Shown: piece after piece, positions 35,181 to 45,300 of the stretch
Layout: the number at the start of each line of letters is the position of its first letter
How positions within the stretch are numbered: the stretch's first letter is position 1
Assembly (NCBI RefSeq): GCF_029873635.1
Contig: NC_080418.1
Location: 10,430,062 to 10,494,061 of the forward strand
Origin: Malania oleifera
Taxonomy: Eukaryota > Streptophyta > Magnoliopsida > Santalales > Ximeniaceae
Direction: 5' to 3'
Length of the DNA: 64,000 nt
Program-made: the position numbers and the translations under genes
The notes under the pieces: generated by a model
Databases searched by the model: none
What the model was told of the DNA's origin: nothing
What the model saw: only the letters and a program-made list of their open reading frames with translations

Positions 35181-36128
35181 TCATTTATCATTAGGAGTGA
35201 CATGGGGATACGAAACAACCGACCCAAATTTATTCCCAGACCAATCTCTCTGCTGCAACATGGTATAAGGATTGGACTCAAACCCATGATAATTAGCAGC
35301 TGAACCATGGTTACTGACGGCCATCCCCATGTGGCCATGACCAAGGACCGGCATGGGCATCATCGGCGGCGGCCTGTAATGCATCGGAATAGGAAGCGGC
35401 ATATGCCCGTTCGCGTGCCCATTCACCGGAGCGCCGCCGGAGTCGTGCAGGCTCTGTGGAACAGGGGTGGACGCGAAGAGTTGGTCCGCCGAAGACGGGC
35501 CCTCGCTCGGCAGCCCCTGCATTCTCTTGAGGAAAAGCCTGTACTTCTGGAGGTGGCTGGCCACGTTCTCGCGGGTCAATCCGTCGACGTTCATCAGCTG
35601 CATAATCGTTTTGGGCACGGCGTTCTTAATGCCCAGATGCGCCACCACGTCGACGAACCGCTTGTGGAGCTGCGGCGTCCACACCAGTCGCGGCCTCTTC
35701 AGCGTCCGTGCAGACGGATCGTCCGCCGAATTGTCCACTCGCAGCGCCGAATCCGCCTCCTCCGCGCAGTCGATTTTCCTCACCTTCCTCGAATCAGACC
35801 CGTCTCTGTCCGCCTCCTCCCCCTCCACCACCATCGGATCCCTGTCGCGGTCGCAGTCATTGAATGACTTGAAAGCGTTCGACGAAAAGGCCTGCCCCTG
35901 CGCTTGCCCGCGGAGACCGGACAGCGTGGTCTGCGACGCGCGATTCACATCGACGAGGCTCCGGCTGGGCTCCGGCGAGATGCTGAAAGCCGAGGCCAGC
36001 TCCGGCGGAACCAGCGACTGGGACAGCGGCGTCAGATCGTCGGCGCTCGGCAGACCCATCTCCCACTCCAGCACCCTCTCCTCGTCGCAGCCAACCTCGT
36101 AATCGCTCATCTTCACCTCCTCCCCCAT
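35181..36128 (-). CDS. LUX: LUX ARRHYTHMO-type GARP/MYB transcription factor
   Basis: The 315-residue protein begins [12 protein letters not shown], the usual LUX N-terminus. An in-frame ATG ten codons upstream (36158) exists, but family alignment favours 36128. A conserved N-region ([40 protein letters not shown]) is followed by an acidic linker. The GARP (MYB-like SHLQKYF-class) DNA-binding domain spans about residues 143-203: [50 protein letters not shown]. The C-terminal part is His/Met/Pro-rich and ends [12 protein letters not shown], as in Arabidopsis LUX. Known role: with ELF3 and ELF4 it forms the evening complex, which represses PRR9, PIF4 and other targets in the nucleus at night. 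No coding intron; intact. It may be the single LUX/BOA-type gene of the species. Confidence 0.95.
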   Translation of the reverse strand: MGEEVKMSDYEVGCDEERVLEWEMGLPSADDLTPLSQSLVPPELASAFSISPEPSRSLVDVNRASQTTLSGLRGQAQGQAFSSNAFKSFNDCDRDRDPMVVEGEEADRDGSDSRKVRKIDCAEEADSALRVDNSADDPSARTLKRPRLVWTPQLHKRFVDVVAHLGIKNAVPKTIMQLMNVDGLTRENVASHLQKYRLFLKRMQGLPSEGPSSADQLFASTPVPQSLHDSGGAPVNGHANGHMPLPIPMHYRPPPMMPMPVLGHGHMGMAVSNHGSAANYHGFESNPYTMLQQRDWSGNKFGSVVSYPHVTPNDK

Positions 36129-36525
36129 CTCCCACCCCACAAAATCACACACCCTCAATCAAAAACCAAAAATCGCCTTCAAAGATTTCAAAAAAAAAAA
36201 AAAACCAAACTAACAGGATCTCTGAGTAAAATCGGAATGGGGTCAAATGGGGAATTGGGTGGGGATCGGAGTCAAGAGCGAAGGAGAGAAACGTGGGGAG
36301 GAAGAAGACGAAGTAGAAGAATTAGGGAACTCTGTTGGGAGATATTTGTGGGAGAATCGCAGGTGTATGGGAAAAAAGCGAGAAAACGAAAATGAAAATG
36401 TTTATCTTAGATTTTCCTTTTTCTTTTTCTTTTCTCTTTTAGGTTCCACACACCCAAACTGTGAAAAAGTGCAATATCTGATTCCGGATCGGCCCTGCCT
36501 CGCTGCCACCGTGGACGTCTTAGCC

Positions 36526-36534
36526 AGATATTTT
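36526..36534 (-). promoter_or_regulatory. Evening element upstream of LUX
   Basis: AAAATATCT on the LUX-sense strand, about 400 bases upstream of the LUX start codon. This is the evening element bound by CCA1/LHY/RVE factors. The Arabidopsis LUX promoter is known to be controlled through the same element. Confidence 0.75.
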
Positions 36535-36543
36535 TGATCCTCG

Positions 36544-36551
36544 AAATATCT
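36544..36551 (+). promoter_or_regulatory. Second CCA1/RVE-type site (AAATATCT)
   Basis: AAATATCT on the plus strand, ten bases beyond the evening element and in opposite orientation, making an inverted pair. Confidence 0.6.
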
Positions 36552-36613
36552 CTTCCTCTGAAACTCGAAGCCCACGTAGCCCTTCCTTGGACCCTCTCGC
36601 CAATCACTCGACG

Positions 36614-36621
36614 CCACGTGG
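36614..36621. promoter_or_regulatory. G-box upstream of LUX
   Basis: CCACGTGG, a palindromic G-box with CACGTG core, about 490 bases upstream of the LUX start codon. G-boxes bind bHLH (PIF) and bZIP (HY5) factors, a plausible light input. Confidence 0.65.
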
Positions 36622-36639
36622 GGCAGATGTAGCTCCACG

Positions 36640-37156
36640 GTATGGAACTGTGTATGTGGGATCACCGGCACTTTCCACATGGTCTGGTGAGAAATTATCT
36701 ATTCTGGAAAGTACTAAATTTCTTTTTGTTAATGAATTAATTATTTTAAAATCTATTCTTACATTTATTGAAATTTGTTGACCTTCCATACTGTGATTTT
36801 GTTTAAGGGGATGATTTTTAAAAATAGCAATATTAGGAAATCTTCTTTGACGCATTTATTATGATAATTTAGAAACTCTTATGTCAAATTTGATATTTTT
36901 AAAAACAAAATGTAAAAATAAATACATAATAAAATTTCTATATAATTTTAAAAATTAGTAGTCTAAAAAATTATATATTTTACTTTACTATAAAACATAC
37001 CTTCTCATCATGAATTTTTATTACTAAAGTTTATAATAAATTGAGTAAGAAAATTTATTTAAATTTTTAAAATTAATTTTATTATAATAGACAAATATTT
37101 CATTTATGCATATATTTAACTTTCTAAAATACCTTTAATTATTATAAATTGACAAG

Positions 37157-37192
<36 letters not shown>

Positions 37193-37840
37193 TTTTAAGG
37201 ATTTAGTTTATTAGTTAACTCTAATTTTATCACTATCACTTTCTTAATTAAAAGTTCAACTTAAATTCTTAATTTAAATGCGCTATAAAAAATTAAATAT
37301 ATACATATTGTTAAAGGAATTATTAGAAAAAAAATTATATAAATTTATTTTGTTAAATTAAGAAGAGATTTAAAACTCTATTTTTAATAACTATCATTTA
37401 AATAAAATATTATTAAAATTATAATCAGTGCACAAAGATAAGTAGTTTAGTTAAAATTTTTAAAAAATAAAATAGGCTATAAGTAAATTAAAAAGTTATC
37501 TCTATATTATAATTCTCTCACCATTTGATAAAGATAAATTTCAAAAATATTTATGAAAAAACATACCAAATAAATCAATATTTTTTATCATGTAAAAATT
37601 AAAAGATGTTAGAAATGCTGCCGAATATTCTTAATTTTTTTCTTAATCTTATGCTTTTTTATTAATTATACGTGTGTATTTTTTTTATATAAAGAAATTT
37701 CTGCTGAATATTTTATTGATTATAAATAATATGAACTATTAAAAAAAGTATCATTAAAGAGGAAGGGTAAATGTTGGGGGCAATTTTGTCTTTTCATAAA
37801 AAATTTATTAAAAAGAAAGGATAAATTAAATTCGAGCGGA
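36640..37840. other. Very AT-rich interval upstream of LUX
   Basis: No gene recognised. It includes a (TA)n run at 37160-37190. Confidence 0.5.
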
Positions 37841-38278
37841 GATGCCACTTGTTCTAAGTGCGCCGGCCAGTAAGAACAGATTGTGGTGGGGAACAGCTGG
37901 ACTAGGACACCCGCTCCACCTGTGGCGGCACAACTCCTCCTCTCCATTTCTAGGCCGTCCGATGCGCCGACCCCAATTTCCGAAGATCAGAGCGGTGTGG
38001 CGGTCTGCGACCCACGGCTTGGCCGCGTTCTAGGGTCAACCAATATCACGGACAGCCAGAATCTCGGCCGTTAGAAAAGTGGGCCCCACATGGAGCCCAT
38101 GCCTCGACTGGCCAGGATCGTAGCGTGATTTTTTTTGGCTAAGAAAAGTTCACGAGGAAGTGCGGGCCCGGAGGTGACGTCACCATGATCGTACGGTTTT
38201 CGTAAAGGCAATCAAGCAATTTTTTTTTTAGATAAAAAAATCTTAACGAAAAAATTAATTAATTTATTTTTTTTGGAC
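37841..38278. other. GC-rich island with regulatory-looking palindromes
   Basis: A sharp rise in GC within AT-rich DNA. It holds the perfect 12-base palindrome GGTGACGTCACC (38173-38184, a TGACGTCA bZIP/TGA-type site), GTGGGCCCCAC near 38081, and CTCGGCCGTTAGA near 38063. Frames here do not resemble proteins. It may be a distal promoter of LUX, or the remains of another promoter. Confidence 0.4.
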
Positions 38279-38288
38279 GAAAAGTAAA

Positions 38289-39045
38289 GAGTTTTTTACC
38301 AAAATATTATTTAAAAAATCAAAAAACACAAATACAAAGGAAATTAGGAAAATTTACACAAATGTACTCAACCGACTTTCCAAAATTTGATTTGGGTTTT
38401 AAAATAAAAATAAAAATAAAAGTCAGTTGTAATTTTTGACTGTCAAAATAAAAATAAAAATTAAAAATCGACTTTTCAAATGTCGGTTTGGGCTTTAAAA
38501 AAAAAAAAAAACATCTGCTGCAATTCTTGACTGCCAAAATAAAAAATTGATAATCGACTTTTCAAAAGTCGGTTCTTGACTCCCCTATATTCTGCCCCTC
38601 ACTCCCTTCCTCCCCCCAAATCAAATCCCCTGCCCCCCCCCCCCCTCACTCCCTTCCTCCCCCCAAATCAAATCCCTGCCCCCCGCCCCCCCCCCCCCCC
38701 CCCCCCCCAAGTTCAGCCCCTACCTCCCCCTTGGAAGTGGGAATCATAAAATTTTTTTTAATTTAAATTATAATAAAATATATATTATTTTTCAAATTTT
38801 AATATTTAAATAAAAATTTATAAATGAAAAATATACTTTTAAGTGTCATTCAATACAAAAAATAGTTTTTACTTTTTATTTATTTTTCAAATGAATTAAA
38901 AAAAGTAAGTTAATTTTTTAATTTCAAAAAATTATATAAAAATGAATACAATAACAAAAAAATTGAAATAATTTACTTTTGAAAATCATAAGACAAAAAG
39001 GACATCCTACTTCCTAATTACATAAAAAGAAAATTATTTAAAAAA
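38289..39045 (+). repeat. Left terminal inverted repeat of the MULE
   Basis: Pairs with about 41795-42486. It contains subterminal words that are themselves inverted repeats (CGACTTTTCAAAAGTCG at 38555-38571, a variant at 38469) in units about 90 bases apart, then a duplicated CTCACTCCCTTCCTCCCCCC segment and a 23-base C run (38686-38708). Confidence 0.85.
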
Positions 39046-39142
39046 ACTAACTTCTATTTTTTTCCCCAAAATAGAAAATTTGTCTCTAATTTTAATTAAT
39101 CTTTCTTTTCCCGCTATTCTACTTTTCTTTCGAATCAAATAG

Positions 39143-41577
39143 GACCAATGTACTACAATGGAATCTATCATCTCTTCTTCCAGTTCAATCCGAAGGGAGC
39201 TATGTGGGGCGACATCGTTTGGGTTCACTTTATCTCCAAGGACCTCATCAATTGGGTCGCCCTTAACTTGACCATCTACCCGTCCAAGCCCTTCGACATA
39301 AATGGGTGCTAGTCCCGATCTGCCACCATCCTCTCGGGCAACAAACCCGTCATCCTCTACACCAGACTCGACCCCTAGAACAAGTAGGTCTAGAACTACG
39401 TGGTACCTGCTAACCTATCTGACTCGTATCTTTGTGAATGGAACATGTCACGCCCCGAACCCTGTAATGGAACCCAGGGGTGAAAATGTAACCTAACATG
39501 TCCCTGTATCATACAAATCATCACAGATACAGTACAATGGATGAGGGTCTGACCCCGTGGGGTTCCCAGGCACCCTAAACACATCCAACCACAATCATAT
39601 ACGCAGCGGAAAAAGTCATTCTATATCAACATATGTAGTACCATACTAAAGTCTATACAAGACCAGAATATGACTCTAACAAAACGTACAAACTGGGTAC
39701 CCAAATACAACTCAAAATGACAACCCAACAAAATACAGTCCTAATACTTACCCAAGCGCTAACGTAGTACACCGGCCAGTACGCTCCCTACACCAGGACG
39801 CTAGTTCCGGTTACTCGAAGGACCTGTAAAAATGTACGTACAGCAGGGGTGAGACACCTCTTAGTAAGGAAGAACACAATTTATATCGGTGTGTGGCATT
39901 TGAGTGTTATCATGATGCAACATACACACAGTTAAATGCAAATCCAGTACTAATTTACACAATGCATACACGCATACACGCACACACAACACATGATCAG
40001 CAATCCTGGTGTCATCACACCCTTCGGCCCGAAGCCGGTCCAGCATTCTGGCGTTGGCCCGCAGCCAACCCGCAAAGCACGGTGCCACCAGCACATGGCT
40101 AGTCCTCGACTCCCATGGCATCGTACCGACCCTAACTAGTGGATCCACACCCTTCGGCCTAATCTACCGGGATAGGCTCAAACCCTCGGATATAGAATCG
40201 GTCACTCTTGCCTACATGGCACGCGATAAACACACGCCCTCGAATATAGAGCCGGTCACTCTCAGTCCCTGGAATCATTAGAATCGCGGTCCCATCAGCA
40301 ATTCCGCATATCACACACACATGCATGCTCATATAACCAAACAAACCACACTCATTTGGTAATCTAAATCATGGTTTTCCAAACAAATACAGTTTAAACA
40401 AAGTTAAGGTACGGTCATCCCAATATCACAGTATAAAGCACACATATACTCGATTTTCAACAAAACCCGGGGTTCAGCCCGTCGTCCCCTTTTTCCCAAA
40501 ACTGCAATAATGAAAAACCCATAGTTTTTCCCGTTAAATCCCCCCAAATGAGTAGCCAAAATACATACAGGACCGTGGACCACAGTTCCACCGAGTTCGA
40601 TTTAAAAAATAACCAATATAACACAGTTTCCCCTTACCTTAACCCCATATACCAAATCCCGAACTCCAAGGCTCCTAAACAGCGAACCGAGTTCCAAAAC
40701 CTACAAATCACAGTACAAAATATGTTCACAAAACAGTTACCTACAAAACTACCGAATCAGAATTGAAAACCGAGCCTTACCTCGATTTTTCGCCAAAACC
40801 CGAAAACTTCCGAAATGAGATTCTGATCCATAGAAGTTGTATAGAATCATTCCACGATCCTCGTGGTAACTTCCGTTTTCCGATTTCGTCAACGATCGGT
40901 GAAGAAATCTAGAGAGAAGGAGAGTAGGGAGAGTTTAGAGAGAGAGAGAGAGAGATTTTTCTAAGTTACTTAGCTTGGAAGTAATGGAAATTTCCTTTTA
41001 TAACCCTTTGACCCGGCTTGATTTCGTCGATAAAATGGTACCTTCGTCGACGGATCTTTCACTGAACTCGTAAACAAATCGATGGCCTCGTCAACGAATC
41101 TTGATATTCTCATTTTCCGAAACTCCTCGGCTTCTCCTCGTCGATGAGTCTTTGAATTTCATCGACGAGAAAAGCACACTTCATCGACGAAGCCTAGTAA
41201 ATTCCAATTTTTCCCCTCTCTTAATATTTAAATCCAATTATCATGGTTCGGGTTCTTATAGATCAAACCCGACGACAACCCCCTTGTGGATCCCACCTCG
41301 ACACATGAACACGAGGGCGTTCCGTGACCCGACCACGAGCTGGATCGGGCGAGACGAGCACTGGAGAATGGTCATCGGCAACCGAAGGAAGTACTGGGGA
41401 ATGACCTACTTGTACCGAAGCAAAATTTTCGTGAATTGGGTCAAGGCGAAGTACCCACTCCACTCTACTCCGAAAATCAGAATGTGGGAATGCTCGGATT
41501 TTTACCCAGTTGCAGTGCGCGGGCGGCACGGGTTGGACACATCGATGATGGGAGAACACGTGAAGCACGTGTTATAA
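39143..41577 (+). pseudogene. Captured cell-wall invertase (GH32) gene fragment, split by a solo LTR
   Basis: 39143-39445 reads [48 protein letters not shown], then GNKPVILYT. The second part, 41261-41577, reads IKPDDNPLVDP, then FRDPTTSWIG, GMTYLYRSK, WECSDFYPV and GEHVKHVL. This is the large third exon of a plant cell-wall beta-fructofuranosidase. The intron acceptor CAAATAG|G at 39142 is preserved, so genomic DNA and not cDNA was copied. Exon 1, the NDPNG nucleophile and the C-terminal beta-sandwich are absent. RDP and the acid/base Glu of WEC remain, with WECPD changed to WECSD. At least four codons are now TAG (for example the Trp after NGC) and there is a one-base shift after DPTS. The solo LTR entered between the codons of EW and IKP. 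It cannot make a working invertase. Confidence 0.9.
39446..41260 (-). mobile_element. Solo Gypsy LTR inside the captured invertase fragment
   Basis: Plus-strand ends TGTCACGCCCCGAACCC and GGTTCGGGTTCTTATA (usual TTACA). Flanks are GAACA (39441-39445) and GATCA (41261-41265). The invertase reading EW-IKP implies GATCA was the original target. Antisense copy of the family at 21162-23151. On its sense strand TTATAAAA lies near 41000, just after a cluster of TCGTCGACGA-like words (41021-41192). Confidence 0.88.
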
Positions 41578-41794
41578 TTTTTTTATTTGATTACATTTTT
41601 TTTCCATTCCATTATTTCATTTTAATTCTTTTGTGTGCCTAGATTTTTGTGCAAGTTTTTGTTTTGTTTTGTTTTTTTTTTTTAATCCAAGCTGACTTTT
41701 GAAAAGTTGGTTAGGTAAGAAATATTAAATTTTAAAATTTTCCTATATAAAATATACATAAAATAATATGTTAAATAATTTTTCCATTCTTAAT

Positions 41795-42486
41795 TTTATA
41801 TTAAATAAATTTTTTATGTAATTAGGAAGTAAAATTTCATTTTTTATCCTAATATTCCCAAAAGCAAATTATTTCAAAATTTTTTATTATTGTATTCATT
41901 TTTATATACTTTTTTGAAATTTAAAACCTTACTTTTTTTAATTCATTTGAAAAATAAATAAAAAGTAAAAAATATTTTTTGTATTAAATGACACTTAAAA
42001 ATATATTTTTTATTTATAACTTTTTATTTAAATATTAAAATTTGAAAAATAATATATATTTTATTATTATTTAAATTAAAAAAAATTTATCATTCCTATT
42101 TCCAAGGGGAAAGGCAGGGGCAGAATTGGGGGGTGGGGGATTTGATTTGGGGGGAGGGAGGGAGTGAGGAGCAAAACGTTGGGGGGAGTCAAGAACTGAC
42201 TTTTGAAAAGTCGGTTCTCAAGTTTTTTTTTTTTTTTTTTTCCTACTTTGGCAGTTAAGAATTGCAGTTGATTTTTTTTTTTTTAAAGCCCAAATCGACT
42301 TTTGGAAAGTCGGTTTTCAATTTTTATTTTGATAGTCAAGAATTGTGGCTGACTTTTTTTTATATTTTTATTTTAAAGCCCAAGCCGACTTTTGGAAAGT
42401 TAGTTGGGTACATTTGTGTAAATTTTTTCAATTTCCTTCATATTTGTGTTTTTTGATTTTTTTAATAATATTTTGGTAAAAAACTC
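41795..42486 (-). repeat. Right terminal inverted repeat of the MULE
   Basis: Inverted copy of the left repeat. The G-rich tract is at about 42110-42190, with AAGTCGG-type words at about 42197-42213, 42296-42313 and 42385-42405. A further related word lies inside at 41690-41710. Confidence 0.85.
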
Positions 42487-42495
42487 GAACAGTAA

Positions 42496-43686
42496 GTATA
42501 TTAAATTTTCTCAAGACATTTTGAGTATTTATAAGTGCACCCCACAAGAATAGTTAAATTGCAATTTTACGTTCAATTCCTACTTAAATTTTCAGCTAAC
42601 AAATTAATCTCAATTCAAGTAACTTTGTTTGATTGTCTAAAAATTATGACTTCATTTTAATGTCATTAATAATAATACGATAAAGACGATATTTTAAAAT
42701 TATATTATATTATAAATTTAAACTCTCTTTGATTTGCGTAATATAAGAACGTAATGTAATAAGATCAAATTGTAATAGAAATTATACAAAAATTTAATAA
42801 TTTAAGAAGAAATTATGGTTTACTTTTCTATGATATTATATCGTATTTGTAAGCTATAAAGTTGTAATACTGTCATCGTTCAAAGTTAAGCATTAACACA
42901 TAAATTTTAGAAATAATTTACTTTGCATAATAATTTATATAATAACATTCTTCTCTAAATTAATTCTTATTCTATTTATTCTTTATTTTATTTTGTAAAC
43001 TAAATGTTACCTTAAAAAAATACTTATGTTAGTATACTGTTTATATAGGATACTCTTGAAAAATAAATAAATAAAAGTCGAAATATGAGAAGAGCTAGTG
43101 GTGATGATAATTCATTCATATAATTATTTTAGATAGGGCTAAGTTTGTTCTTGTTTTGAGTTACTTAATGAGTTTGGTTAGGTCAAATGGATAAGTTTTG
43201 ACTTATGTTTATGTTATAGTGTCTTGTAACTAAAGAAGGAAGGCCGGTCTTTCCACATTATTAAGATACGTCATTTATAATGTATTCATTGATGTTTGAA
43301 GTGACTAAGTAGTAATTTTCATTCATGCCTAACAAACATTTGAAATAAAAGTCCCAAACAACAAAGTTGCATTTTTGAAACCTATTTTACATTTGCCTTT
43401 TGTAAGCTAAAAATAATAAATTATATTTTCAAATATTTTTTTTAATAATGTGTCCAAGCTGAATTTTTTCCAAGGGATCAACATAGGAAAATATACATGG
43501 TAATCCCCAAATAAGAAAATAGATGAAAAGAAGAGATAACAATCATAAACAAGATACATAATTGTTACCTTTTTTTTTTTCGAACGATAGGGAAAATAAA
43601 GAAAATCATTTCGATGGTTTGGGAGTACATTTGTGCGTTGGGAAGGTGAATGTTTAACCATCTTGATGGTGGTTAACCAATTAGTA
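42496..43686. other. AT-rich intergenic interval
   Basis: No gene or known repeat recognised between the MULE and the next solo LTR. Confidence 0.45.
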
Positions 43687-43726
43687 ACCCTTGTAATGAT
43701 CCCAAAAATGTATATACGATTAAAGT

Positions 43727-43727
<1 letters not shown>

Positions 43728-43776
<49 letters not shown>
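43728..43776. repeat. (TAA)n microsatellite
   Basis: About 16 TAA units close to the LTR end. Confidence 0.95.
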
Positions 43777-43777
<1 letters not shown>

Positions 43778-45034
43778 GTTATTAAGTTAATATCAATACA
43801 AAAGTGTTTTTTTGCAAGATCTTGATTTTATGTTTGATGCCTAAAAAAGATTTTGTCTTAGCGAGTGTTCAGAGACCATTGCGACTCAGTCGCTCTCTGG
43901 AGGTTGGCTTGATCAAAATGAAATTTCATAAGATAAATAGGGTAGACACTATTAATACACGTAAATAAATATATATATATAAAATAATATTTTGACTAAC
44001 ATAATTTGTAGAAATATATGATAAAATAATAATAATATAAATATCATATGCGAGGCCCATAAGACCGTGTGAGACCCACATGAGTCCCAAAGTCGTGTGG
44101 GGTCAACATGAGTCTCAAAGTTGTTTAGGGCTCATAAAATCGTGTGAGGATTATTAGAGTTACGTAGGACCCACTTGGGTCTTGAAATTGTATGAAACCT
44201 ACAAGACCATGTGGGGCCCACATGAGTTTTCGAAATTCTAATTTTATTCTTTTTCATAAAAAAAAAAAAAACTAAAACATAACTTAAAAATAATAACAAT
44301 GATAATAATAATGATTTCAAAAAAGTTAATTAATTAATTAATTAAGTAAATTAATTAAAAATTAATTAAATGAGAGTGTCGGCAAGCACTTTCATTTCCC
44401 CCACATGATTCCCATCCCATACATAACTCATACTTAACCCATCACATATCTATGATACCTCGTGAAAGAAAGGTTTGAAAAGGATTCGATGTTACTACCC
44501 ATATTAACAAGGTGTATTTTTCCTTTCGAGAGTCTTCTCATAAGAATTCTATAGTTAAGCGTGTTTGATTTGGAGTAATCTTAAGATGGGTGACCTTTTG
44601 GGAAGTTTTCTCAGGAAGTGTGTGAGTGAGAAAAAAATACATTGAAAATGATACGTATTGGTCTGTGGGGCAAGTCATTAGTCCGATAAGATCCGCCCCC
44701 TGTTGTCTGGTTCAGGTGGAGGAGGAGAGATATAGTACTCTCTGACAAACCCAAGTTGAGGCGTTATAATGTCCATTCCTTAATTTTTTTTTAAAAAAAT
44801 TATAATTTTAGACATCTCCCCATATTTTTACAAATTTCATTTTCTTCTCCAAAATTTTCCTATAAATAGGAAGCTCTCAACCTTCATTTTTTACAAAAAA
44901 AAAAAAAAATCAAAGGAAGAGAAGGATTAGTGAGTGAAAGAATTGGTGGTGGAGAGAAAATTTTTGTTATAACTAAATTCTCACTCACCCACTCTTTCTG
45001 ATTTCATTTTTTAAAGATATTCATTGTGTTCGTA

Positions 45035-45300
45035 GCACAAAATTAAGTAAAAGGTAAGTAAATTTGATTATGTTATACTTTTATTAAAATTCATACTCAA
45101 GTTTATTTGTAAGTAAATTTAATTATGTTAAATTTTTATTAAAATTTATACCCAAGTTTATTTGTAAGTAAATTTGAATATGTTAGACTTTTATTAAAAT
45201 TCATACCCAAGTATATTTGTAAGTGAATTTGATTATGTTAGATTTTTATTTAAAATTTATACCCGAGTTTATTTGTAAATAAATTTTTATTATGTTAGTT
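45035..45300. repeat. ~63-base tandem repeat in the LTR
   Basis: Four to five copies of a unit containing GTAAATTTGATTATGTTA, TTTTTATTAAAATT and ATACCCAAGTTTATTT. Confidence 0.75.

Larger units (their letters stand above)
38289..42486. mobile_element. Pack-MULE-type Mutator-like transposon carrying an invertase fragment
   Basis: Long terminal inverted repeats (38289 to about 39045, and about 41795-42486) match along their length. The outer end is GAGTTTTTTACCAAAATATT against its inverted copy, followed by AAAAAATCAAAAAACACAAA, CGACTTTT/AAAGTCGG words, a C-rich (left) or G-rich (right) tract, and CTTCCTAATTACATAAAAA at the inner edge. Flanking 9-mers GAAAAGTAA (38279-38287) and GAACAGTAA (42487-42495) differ at one base, with one extra A before the left end, as for an aged 9-base Mutator duplication. 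There is no transposase. Between the repeats lie part of a cell-wall invertase gene and, inside that, a later solo Gypsy LTR. Without the LTR the element is about 2.4 kb. Confidence 0.85.

Noticed and set aside
35307-36102. Long plus-strand open frames (186 and 211 codons) opposite LUX
   Set aside because: They mirror the GC-rich LUX coding sequence and show no family resemblance. The minus frame is clearly LUX.
36158-36158. Upstream in-frame ATG of LUX as the start
   Set aside because: The ten extra residues do not belong to the LUX N-terminus, whereas MGEEV at 36128 matches the family start.
39143-41577. A functional invertase gene
   Set aside because: Only part of one exon is present, it has several stop codons and a frame shift, lacks the NDPNG nucleophile, and lies between transposon inverted repeats with a large LTR in the middle.
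38279-42495. Inverted repeats as two independent AT-rich repeats
   Set aside because: Matching runs such as CTTCCTAATTACATAAAAA, the outer GAGTTTTTTACC end and the C/G-rich tracts occur in the same mirrored order, and 9-base flanks match, which chance AT-richness does not explain.
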